Part shown: positions 30,052 to 39,362 of the stretch, piece by piece
Layout: each line of letters begins with the position of its first letter
Numbering within the stretch: the stretch's first letter is position 1
NCBI RefSeq assembly: GCF_000970345.1
Contig: NZ_LAQU01000003.1
Span: 275,307 to 339,306 of the forward strand
DNA length: 64,000 nt
Direction: 5' to 3'
From: Robbsia andropogonis
GTDB taxonomy: Bacteria > Pseudomonadota > Gammaproteobacteria > Burkholderiales > Burkholderiaceae
The notes under the pieces: generated by a model
Database searches by the model: none
Seen by the model: the letters and a program-made list of their open reading frames with translations, nothing else
What the model was told of the DNA's origin: nothing
Position numbers and translations under genes: made by a program

Positions 30052-30495
30052 TCAGCCGTTTTCGAGCATCCGCGTCAGCAGCCCTTCGAGCTGGGTCGCT
30101 TCTTCCTTCGAGAAACCTTGCAGCAGTTCGTTGTACACGCCAACGATCAACGGCAGGATCTCCGGGAACAGCGCCCGGCCGCGGTCCGTCAATTCCAGGC
30201 TGACCGACCGCCGATCATCGGTACTGCGCGTCCTGCGCACAATATCTTTCTTTTCGAGACGATCGATCAGGCGGGTCATCGCACCTGGATCGTAATCAAG
30301 TAACCGGGACAGCTCGGCTGGCGTCGACGCGGTACCCTCGGCCAACGTCACGACGACGCCCCATTGCGCGGCAGTGAGGTCCAGCGCCTCCAGACGCTCG
30401 CTTACGCGCTCGAGCAACAAATGCCGCACACGCGTCAGCAATCGCCCGACCGCGCGCTTGTAATCGAAATTCTCGACGGAATAGATGTCTGTCAT
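30052..30495 (-). CDS. MarR-family transcriptional regulator
   Basis: A 147-residue winged-helix regulator: dimer helix at the start, TAAQWGVVVTLAEG, recognition region STPAELSRLLDYDPGAMTRL, wing with RSTDDRRSVSLELTDRGR, and a C-terminal dimer helix. I chose the ATG at 30495, preceded by AAGG; the frame is open to 30570, but that extension would place the start codon inside a perfect palindrome that looks like the gene's own operator. MarR proteins usually repress themselves and a neighbouring efflux or catabolic gene and release DNA on binding phenolic ligands. No obvious target is adjacent. Confidence 0.88.
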   Translation of the reverse strand: MTDIYSVENFDYKRAVGRLLTRVRHLLLERVSERLEALDLTAAQWGVVVTLAEGTASTPAELSRLLDYDPGAMTRLIDRLEKKDIVRRTRSTDDRRSVSLELTDRGRALFPEILPLIVGVYNELLQGFSKEEATQLEGLLTRMLENG

Positions 30496-30557
30496 AAGAG
30501 CCTTGAACACGCTGGACGGAGTGGACGGTAAGCTGATTTTTATTGCCATGTCGTTCA

Positions 30558-30570
30558 TTGTCAATGACAA
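30558..30570. promoter_or_regulatory. Candidate MarR operator
   Basis: TTGTCAATGACAA is a perfect 6-1-6 palindrome 62 bp upstream of the chosen MarR start. Its size and position fit autorepression by a MarR dimer. Confidence 0.6.
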
Positions 30571-30961
30571 AGGTTGATCACCCGCCTATTTCCGCAAAGC
30601 AGTGCAGACAGATCAAATGGTCTGGTGTGCAAAACTGACAGTTTTTTGAAAGCTTTTCCGATTGCACCACTTTGCACTGGCGATGCCCAACAAATTGTGC
30701 TGGTGCCCCGGCTGCGACATGCGACGCCTCGCCTGCTACGACGGCATCGAACAGTAAGTATCCGAGCGATCGTTCGATTACGACGCACGAGACTGGCTGA
30801 CATGCAGATGCGCTAGCGCCCAATCCATCGGCCGGAATGACGTCGAACCAATGCATGGAAGGTAAACACATGCGTTACAAAGCGTAAGAAAGCAGAATCT
30901 GGCATCGTCTTACATGCAGGTTGTGATGACCGGCCGACAGACCAGAACAAAAAGGTAGGTA
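30571..30961. other. Intergenic region between MarR and proline-rich protein genes
   Basis: No gene is supported. The MarR operator candidate lies at its left edge. AGGTAGGT at 30953-30960 may serve the next gene. Confidence 0.45.
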
Positions 30962-31285
30962 ATGATGAAGAACGACCTGGCCGCTTCGGCGGCCGCCACA
31001 CTATCCAGAGGCGCGGCCCGCGGCGTCTGGCATGCATTCGGGAAGTCGCTGGCCGTCGTCGCATTGGCGGTCGTCGGCTTGACCGCATTCCATGCCGAGG
31101 CTGCCCCGGTGAATATCGGCATCAATGTGGGAACACCCGGCTATGTAGGCGGCCCCCCGCCGCCGCCGCCACCACCACCGCGTCGTTACCGTCGTCGGCA
31201 TTGGCACCGTCCTCCCCCTCCGCCGCCACCGCCGCCGCATCGTTACCGGCACCGTGGTCCGCCGCCGCCGGGCTGGAACCGCTAA
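30962..31285 (+). CDS. Small secreted Pro/Arg/His-rich protein
   Basis: A 107-residue protein with a signal peptide (SLAVVALAVVGLTAFHAEA) and a mature part made of two polyproline blocks (9 prolines each) separated by RRYRRRHWHR and HRYRHRG. The family is common in Burkholderia as an uncharacterised periplasmic or cell-envelope protein. The basic, His-rich spacers could bind metal or anionic envelope polymers, which is inference. It ends 6 bp before the end of the convergent kinase gene. Confidence 0.75.
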   Translation: MMKNDLAASAAATLSRGAARGVWHAFGKSLAVVALAVVGLTAFHAEAAPVNIGINVGTPGYVGGPPPPPPPPPRRYRRRHWHRPPPPPPPPPHRYRHRGPPPPGWNR

Positions 31286-31291
31286 AGCACC

Positions 31292-32650
31292 TCAGGGCTG
31301 CTTGATCCAGCCTTGGGCCATCCGCAGCGCACCCGTAGCGGCATCGCCGACCGCGGGACGGAGCCGCGACCGATGACGGCTGGCCAGCGCATCCGCCAGC
31401 CAAGGAGCAACACTCCCCGCCAGCACCACCGGTAGCGTCATGCCCGGGTCAAGCGCATCGATCATGGCATCGACGTCAGCCGCGGCACGCATGCGAAGCG
31501 CCCGAACCGTCGGATGGTCCGGAAAGTCCACCAGCACCCGCATCAGGGACGCGTAATCGGTCTGATTCGCCGACGTCAGCCACGCTTGCAAACGGTCCCG
31601 CCCGCTCGCCAAGCCTGACGTGCCATGCGACGGCGCGTCCGCGTTCGGATCATTGGCCGCTGAGTGATGCGCCGGGCCGGCCTCAACTTTTGCGATAGGA
31701 GAGGCATCGGCATGGCACGGCGCGGCCGCAACGTTTCCAGTGCGCTCTGGCAACCCCATGGCGTCGATCAACGCCCGCGCCAACGCGTCGATCGGCACGC
31801 GGCCGTCGAGCGCCCGCTGCGCATAGCCTGCCGCCTGAAGGCCGAACCACGCGCCGCTCGCCTCATCACCCGCCGGAAAACCGAAGCCACCCACGGTACG
31901 CCAACCGTGTTCCGCGTCCATCGCACAACCGATGCTACCGGTCCCCAATGCAATCACGACACCGGCGATGATTTCGTCTTGCGCGTTGTCGTGCGCCCGT
32001 GTCGGCGCCTCGGCGCGACTCCGTGCCCGCCCACGGCCCTCTTGGCCGGGTTGCTTTCCAGATTCGCGACCCATCGTGCCATCGATCTTCGTTGTGTCAA
32101 GCGCATCGCCCCCGCCGCTGAGCGCGCCGACCCAGGTCGTGAACGCGTCACTGAATACCGACAACCCTCGTAACGGCGGCGCACTGGCGATAAACGCATC
32201 GCGCCAAGGCGCATGGTTGTCCCCCGCCAGACCACACGCCATGACGCAATCAGGCCACTGCCACGTAATCCCTGCGGTAGAGAAAGCGTCCGTACAGGCG
32301 CGCGTGATGGCGTCCCAGGCACGTTCGATACCAAGGCCAAGGCCAGAAGGACCGGCCGCACCGCGTAATGGCCAGGCAAGACCCACAGGCAGATCATATT
32401 GATCAACAACGCCTTTGCTGACGGGCACTCCGCCAGACACATCGGTCGGATGCGGGCTCACAAACGATCGCGCCGTGCCGGCCGGGGTCGCAGATGGCGC
32501 ATACGGCGCGATCAGCACGCGCGTGCCGGAACCGCCACCATCCACACCGATGCAAAACCGTGCGGTCGCGTTCGCCACCGGTAAGCCGGATGGCCCGACG
32601 GACGAGACCGGGAGCACGGTCCCGCCGGACGCCCTGTAGTCGTTCGACAT
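31292..32650 (-). CDS. BadF/BadG-type sugar kinase (N-acetylglucosamine/glucosamine kinase-like)
   Basis: An ASKHA-fold kinase of 452 residues from the ATG at 32650. The phosphate-1 loop FCIGVDGGGSGTRVLI, phosphate-2 loop VVIALGTGSIGCAMDAE and the adenosine motif VVLAGSVAPWLADAL identify the BcrAD_BadFG family, members of which phosphorylate amino sugars. Two Ser/Pro/Arg-rich inserts (about residues 200-225 and 315-345) make it longer than the usual 300. A UTRA-type GntR regulator of the kind that controls amino-sugar genes lies 2.7 kb away. Confidence 0.85.
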   Translation of the reverse strand: MSNDYRASGGTVLPVSSVGPSGLPVANATARFCIGVDGGGSGTRVLIAPYAPSATPAGTARSFVSPHPTDVSGGVPVSKGVVDQYDLPVGLAWPLRGAAGPSGLGLGIERAWDAITRACTDAFSTAGITWQWPDCVMACGLAGDNHAPWRDAFIASAPPLRGLSVFSDAFTTWVGALSGGGDALDTTKIDGTMGRESGKQPGQEGRGRARSRAEAPTRAHDNAQDEIIAGVVIALGTGSIGCAMDAEHGWRTVGGFGFPAGDEASGAWFGLQAAGYAQRALDGRVPIDALARALIDAMGLPERTGNVAAAPCHADASPIAKVEAGPAHHSAANDPNADAPSHGTSGLASGRDRLQAWLTSANQTDYASLMRVLVDFPDHPTVRALRMRAAADVDAMIDALDPGMTLPVVLAGSVAPWLADALASRHRSRLRPAVGDAATGALRMAQGWIKQP

Positions 32651-32801
32651 AGGTGATCCAGAGAAATGAAAAGACAATGGCATGCGGCTTGCATGACGGG
32701 AATGCCATCACCGGCTTACCGCGTGGCGGATTGTTTCGATAACACCAAGCTGGCCATGCCGCATCCGCGACATGGAAGGTTCGATCAGGGGAGTGCTTTA
32801 A

Positions 32802-33236
32802 ATGAAGAAGACATTATCGGTCGCCGCATTCATTGCCGCAGCATGTGCCGTGGTCTCGACCGCTTCAGTTGCACAGAACATGCCACCACAGGACGCCGGG
32901 CCCGACCACCATGCGCCCGGCATGCGGTCCTCGCAGCCGGATCGTGGCGGCCCAGGCGCACGCCCGGAAATGCACCGGCCGCCGATGGCGCGCCCTGGCG
33001 GTCCGGGACCCGTCGATGCACGCGGTCCGGGACCCGCACCGATGGATGGCGGATGGCGCGAACGCGGGCGCCCACTGCCCCGCGAATATCGAGATCGTCA
33101 GTACGTCATCGACAATTATCGCGAGTATCAATTGCAACCGCCACCACGCGGTTACCATTGGGTCGGGGTGAACGGTGACTACTTGCTGGTTGCCATCGGT
33201 TCAGGCGTCATCCGGGACATCATCACAGGCCGTTGA
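32802..33236 (+). CDS. RcnB-family periplasmic protein
   Basis: A 144-residue protein: signal peptide ending STASVAQ, a Pro/Gly/Met/His-rich middle, and the RcnB domain (PLPREYRDRQYVIDNY, then PPPRGYHWVGVNGDYLLVAI). RcnB modulates nickel/cobalt efflux in E. coli; the many Burkholderia paralogues are uncharacterised. Its last 14 bp overlap the end of the convergent nuoM-like gene. Confidence 0.88.
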   Translation: MKKTLSVAAFIAAACAVVSTASVAQNMPPQDAGPDHHAPGMRSSQPDRGGPGARPEMHRPPMARPGGPGPVDARGPGPAPMDGGWRERGRPLPREYRDRQYVIDNYREYQLQPPPRGYHWVGVNGDYLLVAIGSGVIRDIITGR

Positions 33237-34806
33237 CCCGCGACGTGCCACTGTCGGCGATGCTGCGCGGCAGGGCACGCGTGACATCGTCGCGCTGTGC
33301 CGCGACCTGCGCCGCCGCCGGCTCAGCCGATGCCACCGCGATCTTCGATCGCGTTGCCTGCGCCAGCACAATGGCGGTGGACGGGTCGATCCCCTTCGTG
33401 AACGGATGCGGATACACACCGATCACCATCACGACCAACGCCATCGCGCCGAGCACGGTCATTTCACGCAAGCCCAGGTCCTTGAGTTTTGCAACGCGCT
33501 CGTTCGCCACCGGTCCGAAGATGATGCGCTTGTACATCCATAGCGTGTAGGCGGCGCTCAACACCATCGTCGATGCCGCGCCCACTCCGATCCAGAAGTT
33601 GTACTTGATCGCGCCCATGATGACCATGAACTCGCCGACAAAACCGGACGTGCCCGGCAAACCGACGTTTGCCATCGTGAACACCATCATGAAAACGGCG
33701 AAGCGCGGCATGGTATTGATCACACCGCCATAAGCCGTCATCGACTGCGTCTGCATCCGATCGCTCAGCACCCCCATGCAGAGGAACATCGCCCCCGAGA
33801 CAAAACCATACGAGATCAACTGGACGATCGCCCCAACCACGCCGATCTGGCTGAATATGAACAGGCCAAGCGTGACGAGACCCATATGGGCGACCGACGA
33901 ATAGGCAATGACCTTGCTCATGTCGGTCTGTGCCAGCGCGACCAGGCTGGCGTAGACCACGGCGATCAGCGACAGCGCGATCAGCAGTGGGGCGAAGAAG
34001 TGGCTGGCATCCGGGGTGATCGGCAGTGAAAAGCGCAAGAAGCCGTAGGCACCGAGCTTCAGCACGCTCATCATCACTGAGGCGCCAATCGGCGCTTCCA
34101 TATGCGCGTCGGGCAGCCAGGTATGAACCGGCCACATCGGGACCTTGACCGCAAACGCCGCGAAGAAGGCCAGGAATATCCAGATTTGCTGCGACAGCGT
34201 CAACGGCATCGAGAACCAAGTCGCCATATCGAAGCTATGCGACACGTGATACAGATAGATCAGCGCGACCAGCATCGTCAGCGAGCCGATCAACGAGAAG
34301 AAGAAGAACTTGACCGCCGCATACACCCGGTTGGCACCACCCCAGCCGCCAATCAACAGATAGAACGGCACCAGTGTGGCCTCGAAGAACACAAAGAACA
34401 GCAGACCATCCTGCGAGGTAAATACCCCGATCAGGAAACCGGATAGCAGCAGGAATGCCGACAGGTATTGCGGCACTCGGATTTTCGACCGCCAGGAAGC
34501 CAGCACGATCACCACGGTCGTGAACGCGGTCAGCACCACCAGCCACAGAGAGATGCCGTCGATACCCAGGTGGTAGGTGCTATGCAACGCCGGCAGCCAG
34601 TTGGCCTGCTCGACGAATTGCTCGGCGCCGGACGTGGCGTCATAACCGAACACGAGCGGGACGGTCAGCAGCAACCCCAGGATCGCACCGGTCAGCGCCA
34701 GCCAGCGCGCTGGCGCCGGCCGCTTCGATGAGCCGACACACAGAATGGCGATGCCGAAAACGATGGGGACCCAGATGGCCAGGCTAAGCAGCGGAAATGA
34801 TTGCAT
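33223..34806 (-). CDS. nuoM: NuoM-like antiporter subunit of complex I, isolated paralogue
   Basis: A 527-residue protein with about 14 membrane helices. Key residues of a proton-pumping subunit are present: the helix-5 Glu in FFVFFEATLVPFYLLIGG and the helix-7 Lys in FAVKVPMWPVHTWLPDAHME. The segment before LKLGAYGFLRFSLP is two residues shorter than in standard NuoM, and a 40-residue polar tail ends the protein. No nuoL, nuoN or other nuo gene flanks it, so it is not part of the main operon. It may be a second copy that replaces NuoM or serves another NDH-like or formate/hydrogenase complex. Confidence 0.9.
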   Translation of the reverse strand: MQSFPLLSLAIWVPIVFGIAILCVGSSKRPAPARWLALTGAILGLLLTVPLVFGYDATSGAEQFVEQANWLPALHSTYHLGIDGISLWLVVLTAFTTVVIVLASWRSKIRVPQYLSAFLLLSGFLIGVFTSQDGLLFFVFFEATLVPFYLLIGGWGGANRVYAAVKFFFFSLIGSLTMLVALIYLYHVSHSFDMATWFSMPLTLSQQIWIFLAFFAAFAVKVPMWPVHTWLPDAHMEAPIGASVMMSVLKLGAYGFLRFSLPITPDASHFFAPLLIALSLIAVVYASLVALAQTDMSKVIAYSSVAHMGLVTLGLFIFSQIGVVGAIVQLISYGFVSGAMFLCMGVLSDRMQTQSMTAYGGVINTMPRFAVFMMVFTMANVGLPGTSGFVGEFMVIMGAIKYNFWIGVGAASTMVLSAAYTLWMYKRIIFGPVANERVAKLKDLGLREMTVLGAMALVVMVIGVYPHPFTKGIDPSTAIVLAQATRSKIAVASAEPAAAQVAAQRDDVTRALPRSIADSGTSRVNGL

Positions 34807-35378
34807 TGATCAACGAATTCGTTTTTAGCGCGGTGGGACGGTGGACGCTGGCAATGTGCGCGCTTGTCGGACATCGAGCAGGCGCCCGGTGTTAGACAGG
34901 AGCACGTCCCGCGTCGGCGTCAGGGCGCGTTCTGTGGCGCGCAAGCGACGCGCGCAGGCGTTCCCCGGGGCGCACCCGAAAACTGCGCCCAATTGTCGCA
35001 GCGAAACCTTGGCACCGCAATCGTTACCGCATCCACTCTCGCCGACGGCGCTGTATTTGGGTAAACGAGCATAACCGGTTCACCTTTTTTTTGCAGCACA
35101 AGCCCTTGGGCCGACAATACATTTTCAGACAACGGTGCCCATGCCGCTGCGTTTTCGCCGCGCCGGACAATAGTCCATTGCGCGAAATGGTACAAAGCAT
35201 CCACGTTTTTTTATTGAATGGTGCGCGTATTCACACGGTTTTGACATCGATGTGATGGGGACGCGATTGGTAATTGCCCATTCGTATTGTTCTCATATAC
35301 GATTTATCGGCAGGCCAAGATTTATCGGCAGGCCAAGACGGTACGCCGCCCGTGGACCCGAACTCGCCGGTCGAATTG
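34807..35378. other. Intergenic region upstream of divergent nuoM-like and GntR genes
   Basis: No gene is firmly supported. A minus-strand frame of 94 codons (34920-35204) has no recognisable family. AT-rich sequence at 35190-35290 probably holds the GntR promoter, followed by an 18-bp tandem repeat. Confidence 0.4.
35301..35336 (+). repeat. 18-bp perfect tandem duplication
   Basis: GATTTATCGGCAGGCCAA occurs twice in direct succession in the leader of the GntR-type gene. If the frame were read from a TTG at 35274 it would encode LSAGQD twice. Confidence 0.9.
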
Positions 35379-36239
35379 ATGATTAGAAAAATACCTTTCC
35401 CCCTTCAGTCCGGCTTTTCCGCTTCAAGCATGACCGATGACGGCATGTCGGGTGGCGACGGCGGTGGCTCGGGCGTGCCCGGTCAGCCGCCCGGTGTCCT
35501 GGCAGCCTCGTCCGGCTCCCATGCGCATTTGCCGCTTTACGCACAGATTCAACGCTTTATTCGCGGCGAGATAGCGAGTGGCCGCTTGAAAGAGGGCGAC
35601 CAGATCCCCACCGAGGCCGCGTTATGCGAGCAGTTCAAGGCCGCACGCGCCACAGTCGCGCGTGCGGTGCAGCAGTTGGCCCTCGAAGGGTTGATCGTGC
35701 GCCGTGCGGGGAGCGGCAGTTTTGTCTCGATGCGCTCGATCAGTGCGCCACTGCAGTTGACGGAGGTGTCGTCGTTCGAGGATAAGCTGGCGCTGGAAGG
35801 TGCCAGCGTCAGTTATGAGGTACTGGGCTTCGTCACCCGCGCGGCGGGTGAGGAGCATGGCGCCCTGCTTAAATTGGATGCAACGGAGCGCGTGTTCGAA
35901 TTGCGCCGCCTGCGCGTCATCGGCGATCAGCGGGCCAGCTTGGAGATCCGGATCATTCCCCCCGCCATTGGCGGTGCGATCACCGTGGAAATGCTGCATA
36001 GCCGGTCGATTCACCGGATTCTCGATGAACTGGGATCACCGGTCCGCCAAGTGGTGGGCAAGATCCGCGCATCCACTGCCACCCCGGACCTGGCCGCCCA
36101 GCTCGACGTGGCCCCGGGCAGCGCGCTGCTGATCCGCGATTACACATTGCGTGACGGCGCCGGGCGACCGCTGATCAGCGGCGAGTCCTATTACCGCGCC
36201 GAATTCCATATCGACTACATCGTCCAGCAGATCGCCTGA
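35379..36239 (+). CDS. GntR/HutC-family regulator with UTRA domain
   Basis: An N-terminal winged helix (LPLYAQIQRFIRGEIASGRL, TEAALCEQFKAARATVARAV) is followed by a UTRA ligand domain (AERVFELRRLRV-like core, IHRILDELGSPVRQVVGKI, SGESYYRAEFHIDY). Such proteins repress sugar or amino-acid utilisation operons and are released by a phosphorylated sugar or similar ligand. The start is uncertain: ATGs at 35379 and 35430 and a TTG at 35274 share the frame and none has a good ribosome binding site. The amino-sugar kinase-like gene nearby could be a target. Confidence 0.88.
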   Translation: MIRKIPFPLQSGFSASSMTDDGMSGGDGGGSGVPGQPPGVLAASSGSHAHLPLYAQIQRFIRGEIASGRLKEGDQIPTEAALCEQFKAARATVARAVQQLALEGLIVRRAGSGSFVSMRSISAPLQLTEVSSFEDKLALEGASVSYEVLGFVTRAAGEEHGALLKLDATERVFELRRLRVIGDQRASLEIRIIPPAIGGAITVEMLHSRSIHRILDELGSPVRQVVGKIRASTATPDLAAQLDVAPGSALLIRDYTLRDGAGRPLISGESYYRAEFHIDYIVQQIA

Positions 36240-36251
36240 GGCGGATCGGCG

Positions 36252-38327
36252 TCAGGGCATCATGCAGGTGAACGAAGCCGCCACGTTCGGATTGCCCTTG
36301 CCGTTGAAATGCGGATAAGTCGGGTACCGACATAGGGGCCGGGTCCGGCCATTCGTGCCGCGGACGATATCCGCGCCCACCAGCGTTTCGGGTGCCTGAC
36401 CGTTCGTCACCCAGTGATCCAGCGCGGTCAGTTCGTCGAACGCCGGGATGAACACGCCATTACCGTGCTGGAAGCCCGGCACCAGATAAAGGCGCAGGAA
36501 AGCGTCAACGATGGGTTGACCATATCGCGCCACCAACGTTTTATAGAATGCGACGGTTTCGTTAGGGCTGATCACCTCGTCCGCAAGACCGTGCATGATA
36601 ATGATCTTTCCCCCGTGCGCGATGAACCCCGACAAGTCCGGGTTCATCGCGCCGACGACGTCGGACAGGGCCACCAATCGGTCCAGCCATCGGCCAGGGT
36701 GCGACACGTCGAAATGTAGCGTGTCGAACCTTACATCGCGCGTCACGAAGTATTTCATATAGCCATCCGCCTGCGCGAACAGATAGCCGTTGGCGTCAAA
36801 GCGCAATGGCCGCGTCAATCGCGGCGAACTACCTAGCCCCAGTCCACTGGTGAAGTCGACGCCGGCAAACACGTTGTAGCCATGATAGCGGGAGACGCCA
36901 TACGCCAATGAATAGGGCAGCTTCAGGCCATTGCGCAATATCTGAAGCGTATGCATTTGCGCGGGCGTCGCGCAAAGTCGCGCACTGACCCAGTCGCGCT
37001 GCTGCGCCGGGCAGCGCAGGGCCGCGATGATCTGGCCTTCACGCTGCCGGCACGCAGCCACGTTCGAGACAATGCCATCACGCAAACCGTCCAGATCGTC
37101 ACACTGCGACAGCACGATCTCACGGACCCGCCGCTGCAGTGCCGGTCCGACATAACCCGGAGGCCGCACGCCCGCGGTGTCATCGTCACGCGGCAGTTGG
37201 TTCGACGCACCGCCACCGTCGCCTCCGGCCGGCTTGCCGCCGTCCGTCTGCGGAGGCACCGGCACGGCATTGTTCCCATCCGTCTGGCCATACGCCGCTT
37301 GCCCCACCATCACCCCGATCAGGCGCACGCCGGAGAAGTTTAACGCCGGCGCGTTGGCGATGACGCCGTCATAGTCGTCGGGAAAACGTTGCACCACAGT
37401 CAGCGCTTCCCGCCCGCCCGTCGAGCCGCCAGCGAAGTATCGCTCCGATGGGGCACGACCATAGCCCAGCTTGATCAGCGCCGATGCCACGTCGTGCGTC
37501 TTCTTCAGATGCCCATAGCCGAAATTGATGACTGCCTCATCATTCGTCGCAAAATTTGCCAGGCTCGCATTCCCTACATGCCCGGAGTCCGAACCGTAGG
37601 TGGCGTAGCCTTGAAACAGCGGTGATGCGTAAGGCGCGAACGCGGTAGGTTCGGTACCGGTCACTAGCACGCCGCTATAACCGCCGCCGCCCATCTGCAA
37701 CGAACGCCCGTTCCAGCGCAATGGCAGATTGACCTCGAACCGGATATCGGGCGTGGTCTCAAGCGTCGCGCGGATCACGCCAACGATCCGGCAATAGGCG
37801 CCGTTGCGATTCCCCTGGGCATCCGCGGCGATAAAAGCGGCGTCGTTGATCTGCGCCCCGCGCGTCGGCAAGTCGATCGCCGATGCAGGCACCATCATCT
37901 TGTCCAGGCCGTTACACCGAGCGATGAAATCCGATGTGGCGCGTGAGAGGCCCAGGCGCGTGCCCGTCGTGCGGCTGGCCTGTGCCGTTGGCTTTGCAAA
38001 TCGATCGTCATCACCGGGCGCCACGACGGTCGGCGCTGCCGATGGCACAAGCGGCGCACTCGCCCTTGAAGACGGCACGATACCGGTGGCACCGGTTGCT
38101 GCCTCCGACACCGGCGAGATCATCATGGCCAGCACGAGTCCTGCAAATGCGCCGGCCAGCAATACGACACGTACGATGCCAAGATTGGCGCGCGTTCTGT
38201 ATCTGGTACACACCGCACGTGCAATGACCTTTGACCGGCCGACCGGACCGGCGCGCATCCGTGCGGCAAGCGTGCGGAAAACCAGGGGGCGTTGCGCCGA
38301 TAAGGCGCGGATAGGATCGTTCAGCAC
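36252..38327 (-). CDS. Tannase/feruloyl-esterase family hydrolase
   Basis: A 691-residue exported alpha/beta hydrolase. A membrane-spanning signal (VVLLAGAFAGLVLAMMI) follows a long basic N-terminus. The nucleophile elbow is YFAGGSTGGREALTV; the Asp is in GLADEVISPNE and the His in LVPGFQHGNGVF, in the order of the family. Paired cysteines of the tannase CS-D-HC type are present (ARCNGLD, RPLCRYPTYP). It should cleave esters of hydroxycinnamic or gallic acids from plant material in the periplasm or outside. A Gly-rich insert near residue 365-390 is unusual. Confidence 0.9.
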   Translation of the reverse strand: MLNDPIRALSAQRPLVFRTLAARMRAGPVGRSKVIARAVCTRYRTRANLGIVRVVLLAGAFAGLVLAMMISPVSEAATGATGIVPSSRASAPLVPSAAPTVVAPGDDDRFAKPTAQASRTTGTRLGLSRATSDFIARCNGLDKMMVPASAIDLPTRGAQINDAAFIAADAQGNRNGAYCRIVGVIRATLETTPDIRFEVNLPLRWNGRSLQMGGGGYSGVLVTGTEPTAFAPYASPLFQGYATYGSDSGHVGNASLANFATNDEAVINFGYGHLKKTHDVASALIKLGYGRAPSERYFAGGSTGGREALTVVQRFPDDYDGVIANAPALNFSGVRLIGVMVGQAAYGQTDGNNAVPVPPQTDGGKPAGGDGGGASNQLPRDDDTAGVRPPGYVGPALQRRVREIVLSQCDDLDGLRDGIVSNVAACRQREGQIIAALRCPAQQRDWVSARLCATPAQMHTLQILRNGLKLPYSLAYGVSRYHGYNVFAGVDFTSGLGLGSSPRLTRPLRFDANGYLFAQADGYMKYFVTRDVRFDTLHFDVSHPGRWLDRLVALSDVVGAMNPDLSGFIAHGGKIIIMHGLADEVISPNETVAFYKTLVARYGQPIVDAFLRLYLVPGFQHGNGVFIPAFDELTALDHWVTNGQAPETLVGADIVRGTNGRTRPLCRYPTYPHFNGKGNPNVAASFTCMMP

Positions 38328-38400
38328 AGACTAGGGCAGTCGCGGAGCCGGTTAAGCGCACCGCATTCGAAAGTGGGCGTTGGAGAATTTCTCCATCCTC

Positions 38401-38673
38401 TCACATCAGAATGGCAGACGTCTGACTGTTGTGCGTGCGCCGCAACACTGCAAGCGATGCGTTCATCTGTTGCCCACCCACCCCGCGGTAACGGTCATAG
38501 GCTAACGTGTCGCACAAAATCGTCCGCGTCAGGTCCTCGCTGGCGACAGCAAGATCCGGATGCTCAAGCAGAAAGCGTCGTAGCGTGGAACCTACCGGCT
38601 TGCGCACCACCACCGTTCGCGTATGCAGACACGCCGCGAAAGTCGCATTAGATACAGACGCCGGAACATGCAC
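38401..38673 (-). CDS. Small hypothetical protein, possible winged-helix fragment
   Basis: A 90-codon frame. The middle, LRRFLLEHPDLAVASEDL followed by YDRYRGVGGQQMNASLAVLR, has the rhythm of an OmpR/PhoB-type winged helix, but receiver and other parts are missing. It has no clear ribosome binding site. It may be a real small gene, a fragment or chance. Confidence 0.3.
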   Translation of the reverse strand: MHVPASVSNATFAACLHTRTVVVRKPVGSTLRRFLLEHPDLAVASEDLTRTILCDTLAYDRYRGVGGQQMNASLAVLRRTHNSQTSAILM

Positions 38674-39014
38674 TTAGGGATTAGGGATCATATCATTTGC
38701 ATTCCTTATAAAAACACCCCCCCCCAGGCATTTGCCTATGTCATCAGATCAAGCACAGCGTTGCGCTGCTAACGTCTAGATCCGTTTAGAAGGAGTCACG
38801 GCTCACTCGTACGTCAGGCTCGTGCCTACACCATGTCATTTCACTTACCGTCTTGGACACAGCGATTCTGATGTATCGGCGGCGCGACTCACGTCATCGG
38901 CGTACACCGTCGAGTCGACGTGACACGGAGCACGTTCCGACCGACGATAAGAGACCATCGCATATCGCGCTGGCATGACAGGTCTGCGGCTACGCAGTCA
39001 CTCGAGGCGATGCC
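38674..39014. other. Intergenic region
   Basis: No gene is seen. It contains a run of nine C residues near 38717-38726, which is prone to slippage or assembly error. Confidence 0.45.
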
Positions 39015-39362
39015 ATGACTTTCTCCCCTCTGACTCCCATGACGATGCAATCGATCCAGACATCGTTGGCTGCGCTATTGATCGCACACCCGCTCGATGC
39101 CGATGCGTTGATCGGTGCATTCGCCGGCGCCATACTGATTGTCACGGTATCACGCAGTCGATCCGTCGCGCGACGTGCCTGCCATGGTTTCGTATCCCTG
39201 GTGGCCGGCTACTTCAGCGCTGCGGAGATCATCGCACAGACGCCACTGACAAACGCAGGCATCGCTGCGTTCCTTGGCGCATCTACCGCCGTTGCCGTAA
39301 CCCTGCGATTACGGAAGCGTCTCGACGGCGACGTTTTTCCACCTATTGCCCGTGGTAAATGA
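39015..39362 (+). CDS. Phage holin-like membrane protein, orphan
   Basis: A 115-residue protein with three hydrophobic segments. The core (DALIGAFAGAILIVTVSRSR, GYFSAAEIIAQTPLTNAGI, AAFLGASTAVAVTL) matches the pattern of putative holins from Burkholderia Mu-like and P2-like phages. No endolysin, spanin or other phage gene is nearby, so it is likely a prophage leftover or a domesticated membrane protein. Confidence 0.6.
   Translation: MTFSPLTPMTMQSIQTSLAALLIAHPLDADALIGAFAGAILIVTVSRSRSVARRACHGFVSLVAGYFSAAEIIAQTPLTNAGIAAFLGASTAVAVTLRLRKRLDGDVFPPIARGK

Noticed and set aside
38716..38727. Run of C residues as a phase-variation tract
   Set aside because: It is not inside or directly upstream of a supported gene, so switching has no clear target.
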